Origin: Rhyacichthys aspro
Taxonomy: Eukaryota > Chordata > Actinopteri > Gobiiformes > Rhyacichthyidae
DNA length: 64,000 nt
Direction of reading: 5' to 3'
Assembly: GCA_036850595.1 (NCBI GenBank)
Contig: CM072154.1
Location: 8,067,330-8,131,329 of the forward strand
The position numbers and the translations under genes are program-made. This document shows, one piece after another, positions 12,605-25,200 of this stretch. A model generated the notes under the pieces. That model searched no databases, was not told where the DNA came from, and was given only the letters and a program-made list of their open reading frames with translations. Position 1 is the stretch's first letter; each line of letters opens with the position of its first letter.

Positions 12605-14495
12605 CTGTAAAAGTAGATAGAGCTTTCAACAAGGTGTGTGGAGTCTTGGTTAATCTGTACCTGTTAAACTGTGTCAGTGCATGTTCCCTTTTTCTAATTG
12701 CTCTGGGACTTCCTCATTCTTATGTGCCACTGTTCTAAAACATCAATGTGGTGTGCTTTAAATAGCTTTGTAACAGGTTTCACTTTATTCATATTTAACA
12801 TATTAATTGAGAGAAACGTTTCTGGTCTTGTTTTGTCTGTCATAAAAATTTGTACAAGATAAACTATGACTATATTTTGTTCATTATTTTAGGCTTGATG
12901 AACTACCTTCCAGTTATGTCACTGCACGGGTTAAAGTAAAGAACCAAACCTGTTTGTAGAGCTTCCAGTAAGGAAGTGTGGAATGTGTGTGCAATGCGGA
13001 AGCTGCAGAAAGACAAATAATTAAGTTCCTTTATCTGTGTTTTTTCTTGTTTACTGCACATTAATTAACAGTTTAATAGGCCATGTAACTGTAAAGAAAG
13101 TAGGCTGCATAAATAGGGTTAATATGTTTTGTCTGGTGCTGCTATTATTAGAAATGTCTCATGCATATTTAAATTGATATAGGGGTAATTAGGATAGCTC
13201 ATGCTTATGGAGGATGATAAATGAAAATCCAAGTAGGAATGTGGTCATTATTCTAAAATGTGCATTAGCAGAGAGCAGTGGTTGAAATGAGAGCAGAGAG
13301 AACATGAGGGACATGTGTTCATACTGTGTACTGAGGCATACACAGAGGATGCTCTATTTTTATGGCAGTATCTTCATCTGAGAAGAGACTTTCATACCTG
13401 TTCAGACCCCGGTTGTGTCCCGAGTGTCCGCATCTCAAGTTGCCAGCATTATGACCAGCCAGATGCAAATGCACTTAAAGCTTCCTGGATGTAACCAAGC
13501 AAGCACTTGAGCCTGGGGTGAATTAGCCTCAAAAATCCCTCTCATACAGGACTGGTGCAACTATTATGAGACTATTACTGTTGTTTCTTTTTTTTCCTTG
13601 CCTTTCCTTTCACTAGCATTTTGGGAAAGATTTTAAAAGACTTAAGATATACTTAGTTTCTTCCCAAAGGAAAAAATTCACTTGTCACTGAGGAATTTGT
13701 TGTAAAATCTTGAAGCCATCAGCACAAAAACATCCTGTAGCACTCTGGTGAAAGCTTCCCATTGTGAAGTGGATCATTGGAAAAGTCAAGGATGGCACTT
13801 ATCACATTTGTCTACAACCCTCTCCTCTCCCATAGCCGTTAGACTGTCCATTTCTAATCCAACAATAGATTTCACCTTCCTGATTAGCTTGTTCAGTCTG
13901 TGTGGCCTCACCGGCAAAAAAATTGCTTCCCCTTCTACGCCTCCACAGAACAGTGGGAATTCTTTCCAGCATGCTTGTATTTAAACAAGACTGTAACCAT
14001 GTTAATACATTGCTCCTTAAGCAGCCTTTATGCAGGCAGGAATTTTCTGGTATCATCAACAAAGTTTAGTGGGGATTTCAGGTTTCTTGCAAGGTTTCTC
14101 TTGTCTTTTGGAGGTATAGCAGAGAGCTTGCAGGGAAAATGTCTGGAACAAACAATGCTGTATCCAACAACACTTTGGATTGATGCAAAACGTCACACAA
14201 AGTCAGCCTTCTGTATTTCATGCTTTACATTGCATTTTGTCATGTTTGGCACATTGCTAGCTGCTGGTAGTTTTAGCATGACTCTGGTGGAAGGGAAAAA
14301 AGTAAAGTGATAGACTTTCTAGTAATTCAGTTCAATACACAAAGTAATCAATCAAAGAAGACAGGAGAGCAAATATTATTGTCTGCATCAGTCTCCATCC
14401 ATTCTCCCTAACACTCCTGGAATAGTGTAAATGTTACATGAAGACAGCAAAAGTTAGGCGTCTTGAAAAATTGCATTAATGTGGATGTAGCCGAG
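12605..14495. other. Intergenic DNA upstream of pik3cg-like
   Basis: It should contain the promoter and any 5' non-coding exon of the minus-strand kinase gene; an acceptor-like TTTTACAG on the minus strand lies at about 12605. Otherwise the DNA is AT-rich and no conserved reading frame was recognised. The open frames around 13.75-14.3 kb have no domain and no codon pattern I would trust. Confidence 0.5.
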
Positions 14496-14508
14496 AGGGG
14501 GGGGGGGA

Positions 14509-14544
<36 letters not shown>

Positions 14545-14605
14545 CCCGGCCACCACCCCCTAATTTATAAATCAGGAGATGGCGAGGCAGAGAAGAAGGA
14601 AAAAG

Positions 14606-14637
<32 letters not shown>

Positions 14638-14757
14638 AAAAACACCCCCCACACCACACCCAAACACACCCTCTTTACCCCCCCCCCCCCCCCCCCCGAG
14701 GAAAAAAAACCCCCCCCCCTCTTTCCCCCCCCGGGGGGGGGCAAAAAAAATTCCCAA
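14496..14757. repeat. Chained homopolymer runs (G, C, A, C, G, A), probable assembly artefact
   Basis: Within about 260 bases there are consecutive runs of G (about 14497-14540), C, a long A run (about 14608-14634), C (about 14680-14697), mixed A/C, then C, G and A runs. Each block is nearly a pure homopolymer, and no similar structure occurs elsewhere in the window. This pattern is typical of low-quality consensus rather than of a biological repeat, although a real low-complexity tract may lie underneath. Confidence 0.7.
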
Positions 14758-17700
14758 AAAAAACACAACTTCTATTTAAAAAAAATATGTGCAATAATTG
14801 GCAATTAAGGGAAGCATACCAGTTAGAGACGGGTGGGAGGGTGTAGTATAGAGTTCAGGATGATTGGCTTTAACTGTCAAGCTAATTTACTGTACAAAAA
14901 CACATCTACCATCAGGCAATTACGGGTTTGAGGACAAAATGGAGACCAATTAAAAACAGTGACCCAGGTAAATTGTTTGAGCGTGCATGTCATTTATAGG
15001 AGACCTAATGAAGAATCAAGGCACATTTTCGTCTGAGAGCCTTTTTTCCCTTCTCAACTTACAAATCAATAGAAAAAAAGTTTTAAAGACCATCCACATT
15101 AGTAGCGCCTTGTGTAGGTGTCGATAATGAGTCTATCAGCTAAATCCAAGAGCTGCATGAAAGACAAAAAGGTCTCTTAAATTGGGATTTTCTCCATAAT
15201 GAGATAACAAATTTAGCCATAGTACAGATATTATTGATCAAGGCAGGACATTTTTTCGACCTTGTGGTTTGAAGGCTATTTTCAACAAAACATGGAATAA
15301 AAAAGTCTTCATTAATTCATTATAAAGAGTGGCAAAATGTTTGCACTCCTGTATTAAGGCAATATCATGCCATTATCTCACTGAGGTGCTACATTGTTAC
15401 ATAACCTTTTAACGCGTTTGATTTTAGGGATTTTATTAAATTTGCTGCCGTATAAGATGCCTGGTTCTCTGCTCAGTCCTAACCAACAACTGGTATCTGA
15501 CAATTAGCCTTTGCAAGTGACTCTCTTTTTAGATTTTATTACAGGAGACATTTGCTCTGGTATAATTTCAAGCTAATGTCACTACATTTATTTATGTCTC
15601 CAGTTGCCATTTATGGCCTGGATTCTGCACTTATGATGTCTTGTGTAAACAGTATGTAAACATATTGACCATGCTACCCCCACCCACACAATCTCACACA
15701 CACACATACACAAACTCACACTTTATCGTACAAGATTTATTTTGAACAACATTGAAGGTTCACCACAATCTAAAAAACATGAACATGACCGTAATCCATT
15801 TTTTCCAAGATGAATAGTTGCTTTGAGTGTAATTTGGATGGGACCATACAATATTAATTCACTGATGCCATTTTGTTAAATTATGTGCTACCACATTTTA
15901 CACCAAGAACTTAAATGCAGGCTTAGATCGGCATCAGTTACACTTTACTTAGCTTGTTTCCAGCTTCCAGTAGAAGGCTCTTGACGTGGCAGCTGCAAAC
16001 AAACTCACCACCCACATCTGCAATAAAGACAGTCCATTTAATAAACTCTCTGCTAATCCATAAAACCAACTCCACTCCTGGATGAGAATGTATAGGTCAG
16101 ACGGTAAATCTTTAAAAAGAAAATGGAGATAAATAAATAAAAAAGAAAATATCAGTCCTGTTTAGAGTCCCCATTGAAAGTAGCATAAATGGGCCAGAAC
16201 AGGCAGAATAAAATCGCTCTGTAGCGTACAACCTTTTGACCTCAAGAACATACATAATTTCCCAAAAGCAAGGAGGAAGAGGAGAAACTGACACGTCCAG
16301 CAGAAACAGAAGTTTAGAGGTGACATTGTGCTGTTTGGGCCATGTTATGAATCATAGAAGCTGCTTAGAGGCTCCAGGTCTGACCTGCTACACTCTAAAG
16401 CCTGTCTGTGGAAAAATATACGTGAGATTTCACAGTACAGTGTGCAGATGGTGTTGAACAAATATAATTTAATTTTTACGATAAAGTGTCATTTTTACAA
16501 GACTTTGTAAAGTGTTCCATGTAGTGCTTGTTTTTGTAAGGGGTGTGAGATGGTTATAACCTTGTGCAATTACTCGATTCTTGCAAGATTTGTGAGTTTA
16601 TAAGCTGAAAGAATCCATCTTGTACAGGTGGTTTCACTTCTATTACTTTCATTTCATTTACTTTTATAGTCCACAAATAAACTTTACATCAACTTTCTAT
16701 CAAGTTTAACATTCTTGTGCAAACATAAGATGACATCCACGCAGTATAACTGCATGATTGAGTTCTAGCAGTACTTTATACTGTTACTTATATTACATTT
16801 ACAAAGATTTATCAAGAAAGAAGTGTGCACCATCACAATAATATGAACGTAAGCCAAAAGAAGTAATGAAACTCAAATATTTATAAGTAAATGTTACTGG
16901 TTAAATGTAAATGAAGGCTTTCCAATGTCACATGACTTTACTCTGAGTCTATTAATTACTCTATCTAATCTACACTAACATGACCTGTATTTGAATACAG
17001 TTACCATGGACAATTTTATTTTTTGGCCTGTGACACTGAAATAGACAAATCTGATCTTGACATCTGCTGATGACAGTGTAGCTATGTATAATCTGAGTAG
17101 TGTGACAATGGGAAAAACAAACAAAAACATTTACCAATATTGGCCCCAGAAACATACATTGTGCTAATGATAATTTTTATTGTGTACAAATTATATGTAG
17201 GCTTTGCAGTGTCAGCATTAGCGCCTGTAAGTCCTGTAATAAAACAACCGGTCTACTTTGATCTTTGATTTAATTTAGGTTCTGGTTAGGACGTTTAAAC
17301 AAAGGCCTGAGAACAAAAAACAACTGACTTTGAACACAATCATGATGCACACAAAGCTAATAGCAACAACAAGATATAAAATACAGTAAATCACTATAAA
17401 ATAATCTGATTCCATAAAGCTTTACGTCGACAAGTAACTGTAGGTTGATACAAAGGTGCATAGAACCCGCTTCCATTTGGTCCACACTGGAGCACCTCCA
17501 CGAGTGCACAGTTAATGAACAGAGCAGAAACATGAGGTAGTTGAGGAGCTGCAACAGCGGATCTTTTATGTATATATAACATCAATATTTCTGTCCACAC
17601 AGTCTTTGGTGATGAAGCGTATCATGCACTCGGCAAGAGGTAGCTGTGCGTAATTGTACAACATAAACATACACGATTAGCTAACACAGACTAAATACAT

Positions 17701-18079
17701 AAATAAAGAATCTAATAAAAATGCCACTTGGTTTTCAATTGATGCGTTTCCAATTCAACGGGACAGAGAGATAAAAAAAAATAATACAATAAAGCAGTGT
17801 CAGTCACTGAATGTTTTAACCGTGAAAGGTGCTCCTGAAGAAGTGTGCCAAAAAAAATGTGACTGTTGCTGATTCAGCACTGTCATAAAAAACCCGTGAG
17901 AAAAGTGCTGCAGCGATACAGTGGGTCAGTAGCAGCAGGGCTGTCCCAGTGAAGCACACAACACCGTCACCACAAGAGCGGCGTGCTCTTTACACTTTAC
18001 AAAAACTTTTCCCCGAGTCCCGAGGACGTCTTTGGAACGTTCAGTCCTCGCCTTCAGAGTCCACACAGTTTTTGGTGCG
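14758..18079. other. Intergenic DNA between kinase and GPCR genes
   Basis: AT-rich, with a short CA-rich run near 15.69-15.72 kb. No supported exon. The right end (about 17.2-18.08 kb) is expected to include the 3' UTR of the minus-strand GPCR; minus-strand AATAAA occurs near 17175, but the site used is not determinable by eye. Confidence 0.5.
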
Positions 18080-19234
18080 CTATCCCGCCTGCGCTCGGTT
18101 CTGACGGCCCACGTTCTCGTGCATCCACATGTCCACAGCCCTTCGCTCCGGCCAGCGGAGCAGACCGAGCAGCGCTTGCCGTATCTCCACGTTCCTAAGG
18201 CCGTACACGAGCGGGTTGATACACGGCGGCACCGCGAGCATCACTAACAGAGACATGTGCATCGCGGCCGCTGTGGAAGAAGGGGTCGGGATCGCCATGC
18301 GCGCGCTTTGGGGCTGCTGCAGTATCATCATGGCCTCCGTGCCCTCCACCTCCCACAGCGCATCCGAGATGACCTTAAGCAGCACCGGCAGCAGCTGCAG
18401 GAACAGCATCCCGCAGTAGAATAGCACGGTTTTACGCGCGGTGGTGTTGACTGCGTTGAAGGGGATGACAGCGTTGCGCGCGTCACGGTACATCCGTATG
18501 TAAGAGAAGGCGTAAGCCAACAAGCACAGCAGCAGCGTGAAGGACCCCACGAGCTTTCGGAACACAGCTGCGGCCCGTGGGAATCCCATAAAATGCTCCA
18601 CGGTGTCTGGCTCACACAGCAGCCCTCTGGTGGCCTGCTCGTGCTTCTGGCGCTGACCCGTGTTCAGCAGCACCAAGTTGCTCACGCTCACCGCTAAGGA
18701 GTAGACCCAGATGAAGAGCAGCACCAGGCGCAGGCGGACGGGAGTCAGGATGGCCAGGTAGTGGATGGCGTGGCACACGTACAGGTAGCGCTCCAGAGCC
18801 ATGCACGTGATGGTGACGAGGCTGGAGAAGATGGTCAGTGAGCCCATGAAGTACTGCGCGAGGCACCATGAGCTGAACACCATAGTGCGCCGCTGGAAAA
18901 GCGAGTAGATGACCGCGGGGCCAAAGTTACTGGACTGTATTACGTCGCTCAGGATAAGGTTCTTCAGAAGAGCCAAACGCGGCTCCCAGGACAGGTCCTC
19001 AGAGCGGCCCAGTCCTAACAGAGTAAGCCCGTTGATGAGGAACGAGAAGAGCGTAAGCAGCACAAAGATACAGATGAGCGCCGGAGCCGTGCGCTCGTAA
19101 GGCATGATGGAGAAGAAGATGCAACTGGCGGGGTCGGGGGGCTCGGGAGCGCGCTGCTCACTGACGTTGTCTTCGCGGATCCAGCTGCACAGCTCGGTCA
19201 GGTTGTGTCCCTCTGAGTCCGACATCGTGGACAC
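18080..19234 (-). CDS. Rhodopsin-family GPCR, odorant-receptor-131/GPR148-like
   Basis: Intronless 384-residue seven-transmembrane receptor at the plasma membrane. N-terminus of about 48 residues with two N-glycosylation sequons (NLT, NVS). TM1 is about residues 49-75. TM2 contains LILSD. The TM3 top carries the cysteine in SSWCLAQ, and TM3 ends in MALERYLYVC, so ERY replaces DRY. TM4 contains FIWVYSLAVS. The second disulphide cysteine is in GLLCEPD. TM5 contains LLAYAFSYIRMY and TM6 FYCGMLFLQLLP. TM7 is INPLVYGLRN, followed by EIRQALLGLL as helix 8. The INPLVYGLRNxEIR end and ERY motif fit the fish odorant-receptor-131-like group and the related orphan GPR148; I cannot separate these by eye. 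The local DNA is markedly GC-richer than its flanks. Ligand unknown. ATG 19234 is the first of two nearby Met codons (M1 and M4). Confidence 0.85.
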   Translation of the reverse strand: MSTMSDSEGHNLTELCSWIREDNVSEQRAPEPPDPASCIFFSIMPYERTAPALICIFVLLTLFSFLINGLTLLGLGRSEDLSWEPRLALLKNLILSDVIQSSNFGPAVIYSLFQRRTMVFSSWCLAQYFMGSLTIFSSLVTITCMALERYLYVCHAIHYLAILTPVRLRLVLLFIWVYSLAVSVSNLVLLNTGQRQKHEQATRGLLCEPDTVEHFMGFPRAAAVFRKLVGSFTLLLCLLAYAFSYIRMYRDARNAVIPFNAVNTTARKTVLFYCGMLFLQLLPVLLKVISDALWEVEGTEAMMILQQPQSARMAIPTPSSTAAAMHMSLLVMLAVPPCINPLVYGLRNVEIRQALLGLLRWPERRAVDMWMHENVGRQNRAQAG

Positions 19235-21950
19235 TGCCTATATCCTGCTCCTTAAGATGAGACCAATCTGTTGAAACGAGCTCCTGGCTGTCACAGCTTT
19301 TGAGGCTTGTGAAGGTAGAAAAGCGCGCAGGCGTCTGAGGCGCACATCTTAAGGAAAAACAAGCACAAGTATACTATAGTGTCTTCAATTAAAACAAGTT
19401 TTATTGTCTTTAATATAATTTATATTTTCTCAGTGTCTTTGAGGCACTTAAAATGCATTATTTTAATAGAGTTAACTTTCATTTAGATAACTGGTGATGC
19501 AGGCACAAATATTTTTCGGTCCGACGTAGGAAAGTGCAGGATTTATCTCTTGCATAAATCCTGCATTTCTTTTTTATATTTTCTCCTATTCTTATAGCCA
19601 GTATTATCAGAAAGCAGGTGGATTTTGTTACGTATTAGTTTACTTAACACAAAAACTAAAAGGAATACCCTTGCAGCGATCATGAAGGCTGAGACTGCAA
19701 CAACTTGTTCAGTAAAGTTCAACAGGCAGGCTGACCCCTGGCGTTAAACAACAGTGATGTCGGTGAACGCAGCAAAATGTGTCAACACCAGAGAATATTT
19801 TTTCAGTCGAATGCGGATTTATTGCCTCTTTGGATAATGCGTTGTGTAAAGCTGGGTTCTCTCAATCTTAACTTAAAGCCCATATCAATGCATTTCATTA
19901 CTGTTTGTGATGCTTTGGTCCTATACATTTATCCAGATATCGCAACCTGATAACACACAACATTCCACAAGAATCCAGTAAGACATCAGCATCTGGGTTT
20001 GTCATGATAAACTACGCCAAAAAGTATGGAAAGTGCAACATTGCTGTTCTTCATCTGCTTCATCTGCTATTTTTCATATTTGCACAGAGCAGGATGAAGA
20101 GTGGAATATCCCGAGCCTCTCTGAGTGTCAGCTGCTGCTATCAGTCAGGGGCTCGACAGAGGCTGGATGAAGCGGGTGACATCACTCACATGGAAGTTGA
20201 ACTCGCAGCACGGCCCTCTGGGATGCCGAGGGTGATGACTGAGAGGGTGAGGGGAGGTAAAGATGGAAAGAGGAGATGCCGGGGGATTAAACGTGCAAAA
20301 TACAGACAGGGGTAGGAGGAAGGTTACAGTTGGGACAAGTGAACTACAAACAGATATTTCTTAACTCTTATAAGATACCCAGCACTGGGTTAGAAATTGG
20401 GTTATGTTTAACCCAGCATTTTTTAGTGTGTAGTGAGCCTCTTTCTTTTGAGTTTTTCTTACTGTGCAAACACCACAGTTGCAAACTCCACTTAAAATTT
20501 GATGCTGAGCCTGAACAAGAAAAGATAAAAATTCATCATCTCATCTATTCTCCAGGGAAACACACACAACACTTTTTACCACAGATGAAAAAATGAGGAT
20601 GAAATCAAAGCCTCTGCTGAAATAAATCTTTCACATAATGAGCCTTTGATCAATTCACAATCATTACACATAATTGGATTCATAAATAGTATTTTTAATA
20701 TGACCCATGTCAGTCTTTATGATCTGTAAATCTTTAAGCAAGTGCCTGCATCTAATAAAATGAAGTCAATAGCAATTTGTTTTGTTTTTTTAAATTTTTC
20801 TCTGGCAATAGTTTCAAGTTATATTCTTGGGGGAGAGTTTCAGGTTGTGAACTGGCCTTAGGCCCAGTTTCCAACTGGCATGAAATCACCACAGCATAAT
20901 TGTGTCAACCACCGGATGTGAAGAGAATAAGCTGACTGAAAAATTATTCTCTCACCTTTGCTGGAAACCATTCTAATCATTGACCACCACTGTGAGGACT
21001 GAAGGTGTGCTCCATTTAATCAAAGGCCTCTTTTATGTATTTGCAAAGATTGGTATCCCATGGTTTCTGATTCATTTGGCTCTAAATTACATCCAAAGTG
21101 ACTTCTTATTTTAGATTCATAATAATATGTACCCCACTTACAGTGTCTTTTCAGAATGTAGAATAAAGTTTTCAGCGTGTATGATCATATAATAGAAAAA
21201 AATCATAATATGAGTACATCCATCCGCAGTGCTTCCACTGTTGAAATGAAACAAAGATAAAACAATTTTTCCATTTTGTTGGTCTCTGTATTATAATTCT
21301 GCCCTATTTCGTTAATACATTTACACAAATGTTTAAATGAGGCTTCTCTTGATCCCAATATTTTCTTTCTCTTTTTGTAACTATAATAAATCTAAAAAGC
21401 ACCATCCCCAATTCTTAATTCTTCTTCTTCTTTTGTAACCCTTTAAATGTTTGTGTGTTGGTGTCCATCTGTGTCGTGTGTCATCCACCTACCCAAAGCT
21501 TGTTTATTTCTGTCGACTTGGTTGTACTCATGGAAACACAACATCTCGAATGCACATTCACTCCGGTGATGGCAACACTAATTGCCATATTGCAATTAGC
21601 GTTTTGATTACAGTTTGTATGCGGTCAAAGCACTGATTGCGCTGATATCTGACTGCTCTGCGCGCTCACCTGTCGCGTTACAGCTGCGGCTCATTTGCAC
21701 AGCTCTTAAGTTACAGGTGACAAGGACAAGGACAAGCCCTGCGCCGTGTGGACAGAGGGACAGGCAGACGGATGGCGAAGTGGACACTACATATCGCGAG
21801 GTGTCAATCTGTGTGCGCTCATGTGTGTTGACAGCCCTATGTTGTGCCAGTGGGCGTGCACTCGGGGGCTTGTACACTATGTGAAATCAAGCATCTGTCT
21901 GCAATGAGTTGCCCAGTTGATCCCTAGCCAAAATAACCTCCAGCTGCCTG
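19235..21950. other. Intergenic DNA between GPCR and troponin C genes
   Basis: No exon was recognised. A GC-richer patch at about 21.6-21.9 kb is open on both strands but matches nothing I know. It may be regulatory DNA for the muscle gene that follows. A pure T run lies at about 21969-21990. Confidence 0.45.
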
Positions 21951-22020
21951 TCGGGCTGTGTCTGTTTTCTTTTTTTTTTTTTTTTTTTTCAATCAATGTC
22001 ACCGAGTGTGTATGGGTTAT

Positions 22021-22190
22021 CTAAATATGGGGGAATGGACAGTGGGCCACACAAGGTGGTGTCTGTCAAGAGATTGTAAGGACAAACTACACTTTGATTG
22101 GTCGTCTCTTGTCTGAGGAGGAGGCCTAAAGATTATCGGTAAAATAGTAGCAGGCGATGAGAGGGTATTTATGGAGGTGGAGTGAAACAA
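22021..22190 (+). promoter_or_regulatory. Putative muscle promoter of first troponin C gene
   Basis: Upstream of the ATG-containing exon are CTAAATATGG (22021-22030, a near match to a CArG/SRF box), an ATTGG (inverted CCAAT) near 22097, and TATTTAT (22166-22172), a plausible TATA box about 110 bases before the start codon. These are motif matches only; the transcription start is inferred. Confidence 0.4.
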
Positions 22191-22283
22191 CGGGGGGATA
22201 CCTGCACGGGGTAGAAAGCAGACTCTTTGTCCTCGAGACCTGTTGTTTCCACCGGTGTCTGTTGTGCACCACAGCCAGCCACC

Positions 22284-25200
22284 ATGGTAAGAGAAGGGGA
22301 TTAGAGATAAGAATCCAGAATTGGGAAAGATATTAGCTTTAAATGGCTCCTGAAGGATTATCTTTTTCTCCACTGTTTACAATGGATTTGGATAAACTGC
22401 TGCGGTTGCCTGCGATTATCAACTAAAGGAAGAGACTGTCACAAAGCGAGTCCTGATCTGCAGCACAGTTGGATTTGTAACCATCGGATTCGCTCACATT
22501 TTGGATTATAACATGGCAGACATCTTGTTTGTTTTCTCAGGTTTTATTAATATTGACTAAACCTGCTGTCGGTGGAAAGTCATTTTACGTGCCCTCACTT
22601 CTTAGGTGCTTTATAAACTTTTTCGTCTGTATAGCATCAAATCCCAACTCCATATGATTGATATTTAGACTGAAGGGAGCTAAAGATAGAGGCACACAGC
22701 AGTGGAAAGTGAGAGGACGCGCTGCCTTTTTTGCATGTCCTAACTTAGTACAATCACCTTGAGAAAATCCAGCCTAAATCCCCTCCTAAGTGTCACTGTA
22801 AAAATAGCTTTAAAGTAGCATGTCCAGTGTTGGCATGACATTCTGTTTTTAAAGAGCTTATTGTCATTGCATGCATTGTTGAGATAACCACCACCTGCTC
22901 CGTTTAACTGTGAGCTACGACCAACATTGTCAAAACAAATACAACTTCCCCCAAAAAATATTTTGTGCCGTTTTAAGTATATATTTTAAACACTGACTGT
23001 TTTCAAAATGTCCCTGCTCAAAGCATTGATGAGTCCAAATGTGTGGGAGTAACATATTTGAGTGGTGTTCCCTTTAAAGAGCATTATTAACACATGAAGA
23101 CAACTGGCCATAGATTAAACACAAGATCTTACCTGACTTATGGCTATTTCCAGTTCCTGGCTGTCACTTTGTATGTGATAGTTCTGTGAGGCTTTAAATT
23201 TCTCTGGCACAGGGATCACCTAAAAATGCAGAGGCAGAGACAATCACAAGCACTCTCATAATATCATCATACATCTTATCAGAAGATCAGCAATGTCAAG
23301 TAACTCATTTTCTGTTAATGGATCAAATTTTAAGTTCTCGCCGGGAAACCTTCTTTCAAGTCCTTTTTTGATTAACAGACAATAAAGAAATATATTACAT
23401 AAACAGCATTATAACACTCTCATATTCACTGACATGAACTTACAACGTCCTTCCTAATTGTGTCCTACTTCACATTTCATTATTCAGCCCACTGACGCCC
23501 AGAGTGACGCCCGCTCCTTCCTCACGGAGGAGATGATTGCTGGTAAGTGCTTGTTTTACTTTTTAAAAGCCTGTTAAAGTCATGCTGTGTATTTTCTCAA
23601 TTAACCACAAATAACAGTACATCCTTTCTGTCATACTTTATTGTCTAAGGTAATTTGTACTTGCCTGTGTTCATTCTTGTGACTATGTCCTTTCTTTTAC
23701 AGAGTTCAAAGCTGCCTTTGACATGTTTGACACTGATGGTGGCGGTGATATCAGCACCAAGGAGCTGGGCACAGTGATGAGGATGCTGGGGCAGAACCCG
23801 TCACGAGAGGAGCTGGACGCCATCATTGAGGAAGTGGATGAAGATGGTGAGGTTGCTGTTTGGCTAAACTTAAATAAAACACGAACAACACAACAACACC
23901 ATTTTGTAAATTGTTTTACTATAGTTTCCCCTCATTTCATGTGACTTATTACTAATTTCCACTATTGTATATAAGACACTTACTATTCCATTAAAGCAAC
24001 AGTGTGTAACTTTCCAGAATGTGCACTTAAAGGACACATGCCATTCCTATCTTGAAATATATGTCTTAAATATAAGATGTGTAAAAAAGGGGAGCATCAT
24101 TTTGAGGCTCTACATTTTTAGAGCAAAAAGTTAGAGATGCGATACAACAAAAAATGACAACAAATTGACCTAAAAGTGTTTTAATATAAACAATTTAAAT
24201 ATGCCTTGTGCATAAGGTTATGGTTTTCCATATGAACATACTTTTTCACTTCATGTCATAATATCTGTCCAATCAAACCCTTAAATCAAATTGTGTAAAA
24301 GTAAGTTGTAGAAGTCAGTTGAGAGACAGAGATAATTTCTTCATATGTTTAAATTCAATTTATCTCTTACTGTGGAAGTTATTGCTACATTCAACATAGT
24401 TATTGCATATATTTATCATGTTTTGCATATGTTTCTAATGCCATGCAGAGTCCTACTAAGTTATTTTTAGAGTAAGCTTAACACAGTGTTTTGTGAAAAG
24501 ACTTCCCAAGTTTCTTTTGAATTATAGCAGAAAATATGAGACAAAAATAACCATGCAATTTCCCAATGCCAAAAACAAAAACAAAAAAATAGTAATAGCA
24601 TCCCAAAATGCTTTGTGTAAAATATGTGAATATAAAAAAGCAAACTGTGGAATGCATGTTTGACTACAAACCACTGAAGCACATGAGCATGAAACAAACA
24701 TTAACCCAGTGTGGGCCCAAACAATCTGAATGAACATATCAAGCAAAGGTAAAAGGTCAGAAACATTAATAAATTAAAGTACTGTGATACTATACCAATG
24801 CAATGTCCTCCAACTCTGTCCTCAGGCAGCGGTACTATTGACTTTGAGGAGTTCTTGGTCATGATGGTGCAGCAGTTAAAGGAAGACCAGGCTGGAAAAA
24901 GTGAAGAGGAGCTCTCAGAATGCTTCCGTATTTTCGACAAGTAAGACATTTTCTCCCCCTCATCCATACCTACACTCAACAAAAACATACACCAGTCAAC
25001 TCATAGTAATAGGTGTAAATCCCACTGCCAGAGGTGACATGACCCCCATTCTGAGCAGTGTGTGGTTATTTCAATTTTATACCTTGCTATAACCTAAGCA
25101 ATTGTTTTGAGTATCAATCATACCCTGAAAGGCACACCTTAAGCTCATATGCTTGTTCTTGTTAGTTTTGGTGTCACACACACTATTGAATAGCAAAATA

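Noticed and set aside
14408..14779. Poly-Phe, poly-Gly/Pro and poly-Lys open frames
   Set aside because: Translations of homopolymer runs in a probably misassembled stretch.
18129..18869. Alternative frames within the GPCR
   Set aside because: Shadows in a GC-rich coding exon; the 384-residue frame has all seven membrane helices and the receptor motifs.
21608..21884. 89-codon open frames on both strands
   Set aside because: No recognisable protein, no splice partner; more likely regulatory or neutral GC-richer DNA.
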